This document shows positions 7,387-15,149 of a stretch of DNA of 64,000 nucleotides, in pieces. Source of the DNA: Nitrososphaerales archaeon (GTDB taxonomy: Archaea; Thermoproteota; Nitrososphaeria; Nitrososphaerales; CADDZS01); assembly GCA_030041355.1 (NCBI GenBank), contig JASHNZ010000073.1, forward strand, positions 1 through 64,000. The letters are read 5' to 3'. The position numbers and the translations under genes are program-made. A model generated the notes under the pieces. It was not told the DNA's origin. It was given only the letters and a program-made list of their open reading frames with translations, and ran no database searches. Numbering within the stretch: position 1 is the stretch's first letter; every line of letters begins with the position of its first letter.

Positions 7387-9165
7387 TTGGAAACGGTCGA
7401 ATACAAGTGGGTTGCTCTTTCTAACACAACAATCGGAACGTTGATGGCAGCAATTGACGCCACGATCGTCCTAATTTCTCTACCTGCGATATTCCGAGGT
7501 ATCGAAATTAATCCGCTAACGTCGTTTCAATATCTTCTGTGGGTTTTGTTTGGTTACAGCGTAGTCACATCGACCCTGTTGGTATCTTTCGGACGTATTT
7601 CGGATATGTTCGGAAGGGTCAGACTCTTCAACATGGGTTTTGCCATATTTACTGCAGGCTCGCTGCTATGCGCCCTGACTCCTAACACTGGTGACTTGGG
7701 AGCGCAAGAGCTCATCACGTTCAGAATTATCCAGGGAGTTGGGGGCGCATTCTTGCTCTCTAACAGCGCCGCAATCTTGACAGACGCATTTCCGGCGAGG
7801 GAGAGAGGAAAGGCTCTTGGAATAAACATGACCGCCGCCATTGCAGGTTCTCTTATCGGCTTGGTATTGGGTGGTGTTCTTGCTCTTTTTGACTGGCGTT
7901 ACATCTTTTTGGTAAGTGTGCCTGTAGGAGCCTTGGGTACTGTCTGGTCATACACTAAACTGAAGGAGCTCGGTGTTATGAGGAAACGCCAACACCTCGA
8001 CATTTTGGGGAACGTCACATTCGCACTAGGATTGACTTTAGCGCTGGTAGGAGTGACATATGCCCTAATTCCGTACGGAAGTTCATCGATGGGATGGAGC
8101 GATCCGTGGGTTATAGCTTCGTTAACCGTAGGTCTTGGACTACTCATAGTCTTTCCATTTATTGAGACCAAGGTCCGTGATCCAATGTTCCGTCTGGATT
8201 TGTTCAAAAATCGAATGTTCAGCGCTGCGAACTTTGCGGGTTTTTTGTCCTCCATGGGAAGAGGAGGAGTACAGATAATGCTCATCATACTTCTCCAGGG
8301 AATATGGCTCCCGCTCCATGGGATTAGTTACGAAACCACACCATTCTGGGCGGGAGTTTACATGATCCCTATGATTGTCGGGTTCTCGATAATGGGTCCG
8401 ATCAGCGGGTATCTCTCTGACAAGTACGGAGCCAGGACTTTTGCCACTCTCGCGATGGTCATCACTGCCGGCACTTTCATAGCTCTGTCATTTCTGCCTT
8501 ACGATTTTAGCTACCTCCCGTTTGGAATTATCATATTCATTATGGGAGTTGGCGGAGGATTGTTTGCCGCTCCAAATACAGCTTCGATCATGAACTCGGT
8601 TCCCAAGGAAGATCGAGGAGCTGCATCCGGCATGCGTGCAACACTTCAAAATACGGGACAGACTGTCAGCCTCGCCATCTTTTTCACAATAATTATCACA
8701 GGGCTTTCTACGGGCCTTCCTAATGCACTCTCAAGCGCTATGAGGAGCGCCGGAGTTCCCCAGATCGCTACGGCTTTCACATCAATCTCTCCCACAAGTG
8801 CTCTATTCTCAGCGTTCTTGGGATACAACCCGATGAAATCAATTCTTTCACTTCCACAGCTTTCCTCGGTGGTTAGTCAGATACCTCAGGCGACGATTAG
8901 TTATTTGGAAGGACAGAACTTTTTCCCGCATGCAATAGCACCGGCATTTATTTCTGCATTGGATTTGGCGTTCTACATTGGAGCAGCGCTATCTCTGGCC
9001 GCAGCTGTCTCCTCTCTTTTGAGAGGTAGAGTTTACATTTATGGCGAAGAAGAAAAGACGCAACCAATCCCGGCTCAGATTCCGGCAAGCTCCAAGACTG
9101 GAACCGGAATCGGCGCGACGTCCATCGAAGATGCTTCTATTACCAGACCAGAGAACTCCGACTAG
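7387..9165 (+). CDS. MFS multidrug efflux transporter (DHA2, 14-TM type)
   Basis: The 592-residue membrane protein starts at TTG 7387, preceded by a good ribosome-binding site (GAGGTGA at 7378-7384). Motifs of the DHA2 family are present: motif A-like [13 protein letters not shown] in loop 2-3, the motif-C-like region [21 protein letters not shown], and the second-half loop [12 protein letters not shown]. The number of hydrophobic segments fits 14 helices. The last 40 residues are a polar cytoplasmic tail. It probably exports drugs or toxic organics by proton antiport across the cell membrane. Pairing with the upstream MarR regulator suggests ligand-induced expression. Confidence 0.88.
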   Translation: METVEYKWVALSNTTIGTLMAAIDATIVLISLPAIFRGIEINPLTSFQYLLWVLFGYSVVTSTLLVSFGRISDMFGRVRLFNMGFAIFTAGSLLCALTPNTGDLGAQELITFRIIQGVGGAFLLSNSAAILTDAFPARERGKALGINMTAAIAGSLIGLVLGGVLALFDWRYIFLVSVPVGALGTVWSYTKLKELGVMRKRQHLDILGNVTFALGLTLALVGVTYALIPYGSSSMGWSDPWVIASLTVGLGLLIVFPFIETKVRDPMFRLDLFKNRMFSAANFAGFLSSMGRGGVQIMLIILLQGIWLPLHGISYETTPFWAGVYMIPMIVGFSIMGPISGYLSDKYGARTFATLAMVITAGTFIALSFLPYDFSYLPFGIIIFIMGVGGGLFAAPNTASIMNSVPKEDRGAASGMRATLQNTGQTVSLAIFFTIIITGLSTGLPNALSSAMRSAGVPQIATAFTSISPTSALFSAFLGYNPMKSILSLPQLSSVVSQIPQATISYLEGQNFFPHAIAPAFISALDLAFYIGAALSLAAAVSSLLRGRVYIYGEEEKTQPIPAQIPASSKTGTGIGATSIEDASITRPENSD

Positions 9166-9554
9166 GTCTTAGAATAGAAAAAATTGTGTAGACCAACATA
9201 GCCTATCAAGATTGTATTGTGCAATGACTTTCTCTTAAAGTTGCAACGATGGGCTCGTCCATTTTTCAACGAGCTCACAAATTGACAAGCTTGCGCTTTG
9301 AAAGTCGTGACCGTGTACTTTGAAATGAACAAACTGACAAAGAAAATCGCGGGAAATAAGGAGACTTCAATTAGTAAGTCAAACCTTCCCTAAACAGGCA
9401 AAATTATCGTAACGCGCATTATCGAAAACAAGCTTGGATAGACGATTTTCACTACCATTTAATGCGTCAAACGACACCCCAGACAGGTAGCAAGTTCACA
9501 AAGACATTTTAGTTTTCAGTCTTTGCACTCATTCAGTGGTTGTGAAATTCAAAA
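9166..9554. other. Gap of 389 bp with a gene-end remnant
   Basis: No intact gene. Its one recognisable element is the 67-bp stretch at 9261-9327, which copies the 3' end of the YWTD-like gene at 4749. The rest is AT-rich without coding character. It may be the remains of a deleted propeller paralogue. Confidence 0.4.
9261..9327 (+). repeat. Diverged copy of the 3' end of the YWTD-like propeller gene
   Basis: The segment aligns without gaps to the reverse complement of about 4723-4790, the last codons and 3' flank of the propeller gene. The core 9269-9306 matches RC 4745-4782 with one mismatch in 38 bases. Read on the plus strand it still encodes TSSQIDKLAL and a stop, the same C-terminus as the gene. 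Upstream sequence is not clearly homologous, so this is a remnant or a small inverted duplication. Confidence 0.65.
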
Positions 9555-10154
9555 GTGACGACTCATATGGATCACAAGACAGAACTGGATTCACTAAAGG
9601 AATGCTACCGATACAATTCTTACGTCAGAAAGAAGTATCTTCAGGCATTCGAAAGACTCCCTAAAGAAGAATTGATTCGGGACAGGGGTGCGTCTTTTCC
9701 TTCCATTCTCGAAATTTTCATTCACGTGCTTGGTGCTTATCGATATTGGTTAATGATCAAATATCCTCACCTCTCAAAAGAAGAAATTGAACGACTCGAA
9801 GACGAGTCTTCTTCCAAATATCCCATGTTGTTCAAGGAAGAAGGACGACTCAAGGATGCTTTGGGGGAAGCACGGGGGCTGGAAGCAGATGTCGATTCCT
9901 TTGTCATGAATTTTATTGAAGGGCTGGATGACGAGAAATTGGCAAGTACCTTTGAGACGACCGAGTCAGGAAAGCGAGAGAGCTTTACTGTGAGTCAGAT
10001 GCTTTGGCACTTGGTCGAAGAAGAATTGCAGCATAGGGGAGAACTCAACGCTCTGTTCTGGCAAATAGACATCGACCCTCCACATACGGATTGGCTCGAC
10101 TGGAAAGTCGAAACGGGAGAAGTAAAGCAGGAACGGATTACGGCAGAATCATGA
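9555..10154 (+). CDS. DinB-like four-helix metal-binding protein
   Basis: The 199-residue, highly helical protein fits the DinB/YfiT-like superfamily. An early helix has YNSYVRKKYLQAF, His lies in EIFIHVLGAYRYW at about residue 58, and the late helix has LWHLVEEELQHRGEL, giving the usual three-His metal site. The first start is GTG 9555; ATG 9567 (MDHKTEL) is equally possible. Family members are metalloproteins, some thiol transferases (bacillithiol or mycothiol type), most with unknown substrate. It stands alone. The specific reaction cannot be assigned. Confidence 0.75.
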   Translation: MTTHMDHKTELDSLKECYRYNSYVRKKYLQAFERLPKEELIRDRGASFPSILEIFIHVLGAYRYWLMIKYPHLSKEEIERLEDESSSKYPMLFKEEGRLKDALGEARGLEADVDSFVMNFIEGLDDEKLASTFETTESGKRESFTVSQMLWHLVEEELQHRGELNALFWQIDIDPPHTDWLDWKVETGEVKQERITAES

Positions 10155-10385
10155 CGGTTTGGTTGGAGTCATCTGGGGCAAAGGACTGATGAGCGCAATG
10201 ACAAAATGCGCCCCCTTCTGCTTCTTCTGTCCTCTCTCTTCCTCTCTCTTACTCCATTACTCTCAAAGAACAAGGCGCACAATAAGAAAGAGAATGAAAA
10301 GAACCTATGATTCACGTGTGCCCTATTCGAATATTTGGTAACATTACTTAAATTAAATCCTCAACGATCAGCTTTGTGGAAATGA

Positions 10386-10916
10386 ATGAGCGTTAAAGCT
10401 CGGTATTTGATTGTGGTTGGAGTAGTAATCATAATTGGTGCTAGTGGCTTCGAATATTATTACGTGTCAAATCAGATATCTCGTCCACTTTCAAATTCTG
10501 CCACATCGTCCATAGTGGTTAGTTACTTTAATTCCTCGCTTCCTTGCGGAGAGATAGTTTCGCCGCCCTCTTATCTGAAAGCTAGCTTGAACACTCTAGT
10601 CTCTCAACTCATGAACTCTTCGAAATTCAAGACGCTATCTCAAGGTAGACCGTTTCAGTACGCAGATTCACCAGGACCAGGCTGCGGATTTTCCTACGTT
10701 CCGCCACAGCCGGTTACGCCTTATTTCGACTTTGTCTACATAGATATGACTCATCCTTACACAAGGTGTGGAGAAACAGCTTATCCCTCATACCAAATGA
10801 CCGCTGCAGTTTACTTGGTGCCTCAAGGATACGATCTTTCGCGGACTCAATGGAGCATTACGTATTTTGGCCCAGATAATGTATCTTCGACGTGCACCTC
10901 AACAACATCGACTTAG
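10386..10916 (+). CDS. Membrane-anchored extracytoplasmic protein of unknown function
   Basis: A 176-residue product with an N-terminal signal/anchor helix (YLIVVGVVIIIGASGFEYYY) followed by a Ser-, Pro- and Tyr-rich outer domain. Six Cys residues (for example SLPCGEI, GPGCGF, TRCGET) suggest disulfides. No known family recognised. The C-terminus is Ser/Thr-rich (CTSTTST), like other surface proteins in this window. A T7 tract follows 51 nt after the stop. Confidence 0.6.
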   Translation: MSVKARYLIVVGVVIIIGASGFEYYYVSNQISRPLSNSATSSIVVSYFNSSLPCGEIVSPPSYLKASLNTLVSQLMNSSKFKTLSQGRPFQYADSPGPGCGFSYVPPQPVTPYFDFVYIDMTHPYTRCGETAYPSYQMTAAVYLVPQGYDLSRTQWSITYFGPDNVSSTCTSTTST

Positions 10917-10967
10917 ACTTCGAGCTAAAAATAGAAGTTGCTCTAAACTCTTAGGAAAAATACCTGC

Positions 10968-10974
10968 TTTTTTT
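10968..10974 (+). terminator. T7 tract downstream of the anchored protein gene
   Basis: Seven T residues followed by CTTT lie 51 nt after the stop at 10916. This fits an archaeal U-tract terminator. No strong hairpin precedes it. Confidence 0.4.
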
Positions 10975-11271
10975 CTTTAGATTCTTCTTTACATATACGG
11001 AGTACGCAAGAAAGAGAGAAACAGACTAGGAAAACACAAGAAGAGGAGCTAAAAGTGTGAGTGTAAGTATGTGCAAGGAAGCGTGTGGATATCTGGATGG
11101 GCTTTTTTCTTCTTCGAGAGACCTAGTGCGAGTTCACACATCTAATACTAGAGTACTAACAGGACTACTACGTGTCCGCTGCGCTACGCAACGCTACGCT
11201 AACAGAAAATGAGAGTAGAGGAGAATTATCTCCTCTTTTAGGCCGTGTCTTTGTCGAAGTGAAATTTACTT
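10975..11271. other. Non-coding stretch with unusual composition
   Basis: No gene found. The plus strand is strikingly purine-rich at 10990-11090. It is followed by a GGGC-T6-CTT tract (11099-11111), a short tandem CGCTACGC/CGCTACGC element near 11182-11198 and a perfect hairpin with T4 at 11217-11239. The order of elements would suit one or two small non-coding transcripts on the plus strand, but nothing proves transcription. Confidence 0.35.
11217..11239 (+). terminator. Hairpin with T-run (terminator-like)
   Basis: AGAGGAGA at 11217-11224 pairs perfectly with TCTCCTCT at 11229-11236 around an ATTA loop, and the last T of the stem runs on into T residues to 11239. It lies 300 nt past the nearest upstream plus-strand gene, so it may end a non-coding RNA, or insulate the convergent tautomerase gene. 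Confidence 0.45.
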
Positions 11272-11496
11272 TCACGCGGGGATAGCTTTCTCCATGGCGT
11301 GTACCATATCAGCGGTTACCCCCTGACCTCCAATTCCCCATTCTCCTTCTTTGATCTCCTGCACCACAACCATTGTATGCTGGCGCAAGTTCTCTCCCAT
11401 GTACGAGACGAAGATATCTGTGATCTTCTTTACGATTTCTTGCTTTTCTTGGTGAGTGAACACGTTTTCGATTACTTTTACTTCTACGAAAGGCAT
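11272..11496 (-). CDS. 4-oxalocrotonate tautomerase family protein
   Basis: A 74-residue protein beginning MPFVEVKVIE, so that removal of Met leaves the catalytic N-terminal Pro1 of the tautomerase superfamily. Length and the beta-alpha-beta layout (strand 2-9, helix TDIFVSYMG, strand TMVVVQEI) match 4-OT monomers, which assemble into hexamers. The region after EIKEGEWGIGG also matches the family. In the cytoplasm it would catalyse keto-enol tautomerisation of a 2-oxo acid. No aromatic-degradation genes lie beside it, so the substrate is open. Confidence 0.85.
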   Translation of the reverse strand: MPFVEVKVIENVFTHQEKQEIVKKITDIFVSYMGENLRQHTMVVVQEIKEGEWGIGGQGVTADMVHAMEKAIPA

Positions 11497-11766
11497 GTCG
11501 ATGGGCAGGCATAGCAGAGCTTATTTTAGCGTTCTCATTTTTTAAGATCGCCCTCTTCGATCGTCGTTGTTCTCCGGCTAAAATTCCATTTAGGACAGCA
11601 ATCCAAACCAGATCGGCCTAAAATGTTGTCCAGTCCGCAGGGATTGCTTTTCCAGTTTTGACATTTCTCATCACGAGTAAATGTGCTGGACAATTCTCGG
11701 AGTGCAGTTCTCCATGAAAAGGATTTGAGCATTTAGCGCCTTCCAATATTTCCTCTTCCCTAATTC

Positions 11767-12006
11767 ATGCCTGTTTCTCACTCACTCGTTCTTCGAAATA
11801 GTAATTTTTTATTGGAAATGAAAATTGCTTGCAAAGCGTCTAACAGTCTAGCTCGGAACGGCTTCGAACTCATTATTGATACCTCGCCTGCACCACTACC
11901 TGAAGTATGGATCACTTCCGAGCACGAATTTTCTGACGATGTGTTTGATTCCATAGTTTCTGGAGTTGAACGGAACTCGAAAAAATTGGACGTAACGACA
12001 AAATAG
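11767..12006 (+). CDS. Small hypothetical protein
   Basis: A 79-residue frame from ATG 11767; a second ATG at 11818 (MKIACKASNSL) may be the true start. The later part (FELIIDTSPAPLPEVWITSE) has alternating strand-like character and an acidic helix (DVFDSIVSGVERNSKK), more protein-like than random. No family recognised. It stands between the tautomerase and a gene remnant. Confidence 0.35.
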   Translation: MPVSHSLVLRNSNFLLEMKIACKASNSLARNGFELIIDTSPAPLPEVWITSEHEFSDDVFDSIVSGVERNSKKLDVTTK

Positions 12007-12073
12007 TCAGGGAATTATTTTCGGATTTTGGGACCCTGCTGCGGATCTCAGCTTCAATTTAAAAGAGCGAAAA

Positions 12074-12475
12074 ATGTGTTATCTCTTGATGCCGAAGAGT
12101 CCTCTATCTTCTGTTGTTATTGATTGGCTTCTTGAGGAAAATCAACCTTCAGTAAGATATCTTGCTCTAACTGAACTTCTCAAAAGACCAGAGACCGACC
12201 CCGGAGCAAAGACTGCAAGAGAGAACATTACGAAGATTAGCTGGGCGAAGAACATACTGGATAAGCAAATGCCGAGCGGATGCTGGGATAATGAAAAGAG
12301 TCTCTTTTTGCCAATATTTACCGCGACCTTCTGGATGCTCTTGATCTTATCTGATCTCGGTCTCACGAAAAGAGAAGAGAGCTATCTGTGTTCGTGTGCA
12401 TCCACCAGCGGAGTCTGCGAGCTTGCCATTGGAAACTATGGAAGATCAATACTCATGACTGTATTGATGAATTAG
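12074..12475 (+). pseudogene. Truncated squalene-cyclase/prenyltransferase-like repeat protein
   Basis: Residues 12-100 resemble the N-terminal region of alpha-toroid proteins found in bacteria and archaea: VVIDWLLEENQPSVRYLAL, then SWAKNILDKQMPSGCWDN and TATFWMLLILSDLGLTK. Full-length members carry several hundred residues with repeated QxxDGxW-type motifs. Here the frame degenerates after LTKREES and stops at residue 133 with no repeats downstream. A fragment resembling the next family block (GVCELAIGNYGRSI) follows at once, suggesting internal deletion. It is probably a non-functional remnant. Confidence 0.6.
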
Positions 12476-12517
12476 AAAGTGCACGAATAACCCGGACCTA
12501 CCGGGATAGATTCCCTT

Positions 12518-13672
12518 TCATGCATTGATCCTGAGGATGTCTGTCTCTGCACTAGCATAGATTTGCGTGTTCAAAACGCTGCAATCTATGAATTTGTAGC
12601 CACTCACTATTTCCGTGGGAGTCCCACCGGTGGGGGGTATAGCGTCCAAGCTGTGCGATCGGTGATCCACGAAGATCACATTTCCGTTGTAGTACGAGAC
12701 GCCTCCGTAGATATCACTCGAGGTACTGTTCAGCATCTGAAAGCCCCTTCCAGATGTTGAGACCGTATCTACTGAATTGTTGTATGCTCCAATGTTGCTA
12801 TCGAAGAAATTGAAGGTCCAATAGATCTTAGTCCCGACTACATCGAAGGGCCTGATCCCGGTGAACACTTCAGTCACGCAATCGGCTAACGCAGGCGAGA
12901 GCAAGGTAAGATCTCCTCCCGAAGGCGTAACTTTTCCGATTTGACCCGTGCACAGGTCATACCAGTATACGTATCCACTGGAATATGTCAGCTGCCAAAC
13001 GTAATGTGATGGAGCGTACGCGATAATAGTCGGGTTCTGACCAGTAAGGCTCATTTTGACAATCGAGTCATCCATTACGAAAAAGACAGAAGATTTGTCA
13101 ACGGTAATGCCAAACACGGCGAATTCGCGACTGGAATACAGTGTGGTGGTGTCGCGAGTTGAGATTTCCGTCCTTTCCAGATATCCGCAGCAGCCCCCTT
13201 GCGACAGGGTCCAATACACATAGTTCCCTTGGACCACGAGGCCGTACAGATCCTCAAGACTCGAACCCACCGTGAAAAGCGTCTCGACTTTACCGCCCTG
13301 CTCGCTCACCCGGTTAAGTTTTCCGTTGCCAAAGTTGTACCAATACACGTAGCCATTGTAGACGTAAATTGGCTCTGCAAAAGACTGACCGCTGGCAAGA
13401 ACCGTTACGTTGCCTGACGAAGATTCCACGGATGAAACCATCGCGCCAGTTAGGGCGCTCTCCTTTGGAGACATTGTTGTCGTAACGGATGGATTCGAAG
13501 CCGTTTGTGTTGAGCTAGCTGCAGCGGCAACGTGTGAAGGCAAAGTTGTGATCCCGAGGATGAGTAACAATGTAACCGCGAATATTAAGGATCTTTTAGT
13601 CGCGAAAAAATGGAAGCTGATCACAGCTTTGTCGTCACCTGACTTTGACATATTGTGCGAAATGGATCGCAT
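12518..13672 (-). CDS. Secreted YWTD-like beta-propeller protein (paralogue)
   Basis: The 384-residue product has a signal/anchor segment at about residues 27-50 (KRSLIFAVTLLLILGITTLP) and a Ser/Thr-rich linker. The propeller blades read YNGYVYWYNFGNGKLNRVS, QGNYVYWTLSQGG, SSGYVYWYDLCTGQIGKV, VGTKIYWTFNF and YYNGNVIFVDH. It resembles the protein at 4749-5771 in blade layout and in the GxVxxLS-type turn, so the two are paralogues on the same strand 7 kb apart. It is presumably displayed outside the cell. Ligand unknown. An alternative start is Met8. Confidence 0.75.
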   Translation of the reverse strand: MRSISHNMSKSGDDKAVISFHFFATKRSLIFAVTLLLILGITTLPSHVAAAASSTQTASNPSVTTTMSPKESALTGAMVSSVESSSGNVTVLASGQSFAEPIYVYNGYVYWYNFGNGKLNRVSEQGGKVETLFTVGSSLEDLYGLVVQGNYVYWTLSQGGCCGYLERTEISTRDTTTLYSSREFAVFGITVDKSSVFFVMDDSIVKMSLTGQNPTIIAYAPSHYVWQLTYSSGYVYWYDLCTGQIGKVTPSGGDLTLLSPALADCVTEVFTGIRPFDVVGTKIYWTFNFFDSNIGAYNNSVDTVSTSGRGFQMLNSTSSDIYGGVSYYNGNVIFVDHRSHSLDAIPPTGGTPTEIVSGYKFIDCSVLNTQIYASAETDILRINA

Positions 13673-14076
13673 GTGTAATAAATGTTCCTATGGCAGTAGT
13701 AGCACAAACCCGATCCTTCTTCGCCAAAATCAAAGAAAGGGATCAACCGGAGAGATATTGATTCACCTAGGAGTCACTAGGCGATTCCTAGAATAAGAGG
13801 CCCGTTATTCGATCTATCGGTACATTGCACGTTATCATTCGCGATTATACTGTATCTCTTGCAGTACTCTATAATTTCAAAGTGCATTTTCAAAATCACA
13901 AGCCACTAGAATAGATTCGAGAAGACGGATGATGATGAGATACATTACCTGAAAGCAGACGAAGCTCTATTATCAGAGAGGTTGGAGAAGATAGCAGCAA
14001 AGATCGATTATTACGAATTCGGCAGAATGGTTATCAATTTAAAAATGCCTGATGAAAATCAGATGTAGACAAAATC
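13673..14076. other. Gap of about 400 bp with one start-less frame
   Basis: Most of this stretch shows no coding character. The exception is a plus-strand frame bounded by TAG 13907-13909 and TAG 14066-14068 (52 codons) that reads protein-like (YLKADEALLSERLEKIAAK, then DYYEFGRMVINLKMP). It has no ATG, GTG or TTG until TTG 13982. It may be a 5'-truncated gene remnant, or a 28-residue ORF coupled to the gene at 14077. Confidence 0.35.
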
Positions 14077-14313
14077 TTGGCTTCAATCAGGGTGGTCGAC
14101 GATGGTGCTCCTCCTATCGTTGAGAAGGGTCGCGAAACTCCGTTCAAGCAGGGAAATTTCTATGTGTTCGACGTCGAAGATGACATCGCGAGGTACTGGA
14201 ACAAGTTGGCGCCGGCCAAACGAGCTGAGCTTTCAAAACAATCGAGAAAGGAAAATAAGGATCTAAGACTCATTCTCGATCCCTTCGTTCACAGGCCGCG
14301 AACCACGAAATAG
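14077..14313 (+). CDS. Small hypothetical protein
   Basis: TTG 14077 opens a 78-residue frame; an in-frame TGA at 14053 excludes a long N-terminal extension. The first part looks beta-rich (ASIRVVDDGAPPIVEKG, NFYVFDVEDD), followed by a basic helix (NKLAPAKRAELSKQSRKENK). No family recognised. It follows the start-less frame by 8 nt, so both may derive from one older transcription unit. Confidence 0.45.
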   Translation: MASIRVVDDGAPPIVEKGRETPFKQGNFYVFDVEDDIARYWNKLAPAKRAELSKQSRKENKDLRLILDPFVHRPRTTK

Positions 14314-14380
14314 TCTGGAGCACCCTCTCAAGGTTATGCGGGAATACTTATGTTCGCGGTCTTGGTAGAACGCGCCGCTC

Positions 14381-14776
14381 ATGTTTCGAAACCCGCAGAT
14401 CAATATTTACTCTCACGACATCCTCCGACTCGTCACCTTCTACGAGCGTCTCGGTTTTCGCGAGACTTTCCGGACGCCCAGGGAGGGTTCGCCAATTCAT
14501 GTGGAGTTAACTTTGGATCAATTTATCGTCGGGATTGCTACGGTCGATTCCGCGATCGCCGATCACGGGTTGAGCCCAAACCTGAGTGGGCGTCCAGTCG
14601 AGATCGTGTTTTGGACAGACGATAGCGATCGTGACTACGCGCGTCTGACTGCCGAAGGCGCTCCCTCGCTTAGTCCGCCCCATGATTTCTTATCCGATCT
14701 CCGCCTCGCGTGGGTGGCCGATCCGGACGGCAACCCGATCCAACTCGCTCAGCACCGCAAGCGCGGCCCCGAGTAA
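14381..14776 (+). CDS. VOC-family protein (glyoxalase/bleomycin-resistance fold)
   Basis: A 131-residue protein with both beta-alpha-beta-beta-beta modules of the vicinal-oxygen-chelate fold: NPQINIYSHDILRLVTFYERLGF at residues 4-26, and the second half ending ADPDGNPIQLAQH, the family signature. Possible metal ligands include His in SPIHVELTLD and Glu in PVEIVFW. Codon use is much richer in G+C than in the neighbours, a sign of recent transfer, perhaps from an actinobacterium. The reaction (thiol-adduct isomerisation, drug binding or ring cleavage) cannot be read from sequence. Confidence 0.8.
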   Translation: MFRNPQINIYSHDILRLVTFYERLGFRETFRTPREGSPIHVELTLDQFIVGIATVDSAIADHGLSPNLSGRPVEIVFWTDDSDRDYARLTAEGAPSLSPPHDFLSDLRLAWVADPDGNPIQLAQHRKRGPE

Positions 14777-15149
14777 ACACCCAGGCAAATATGGAAACAA
14801 CCTGCAAAGTCTGGCTCTTAGCTCCTCGATCGAAAACAGGATCTACTCGAAAAACAACTTTATCTCCGCCGCAAGCCAAAGACCACAAAGCTTGATGCTT
14901 GAAAGCCGGCGCAGACCCGCAATGCCAGAAGGAGCTAAAATGCGGGAATGATTCTTGGAAGAGAGCAGGCTCAATAGATCCATTACAGCGTGCCTTCAAC
15001 TTGTTTTAGAAACGGATAACCGACTCATTTGCTCAATTTCACCATCAGACATCGAGCTACGGACAGATATGCTCGACATACCACATTGATAGGCTAATCG
15101 TGTCCTTCGAATTGCAGTTCAGTTGGCTCTTTTATGTGCTAATCTAGCT
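14777..15149. other. Gap of about 370 bp
   Basis: No supported gene. A 34-codon frame from ATG 14791 stops at TGA 14893-14895 and continues open in the same frame for about 40 codons with several Cys, but nothing in it resembles a known protein. No hairpin or promoter stands out. Confidence 0.35.

Noticed and set aside
10159-10341. 60-residue plus-strand frame after the DinB-like gene
   Set aside because: Low-complexity Ser/Cys/Phe-rich product with no conserved pattern; likely chance.
13928-13953. C/D-box-like ATGATGA...CTGA
   Set aside because: A single C box and D' box without C' or D boxes; the same bases lie in a protein-like frame.
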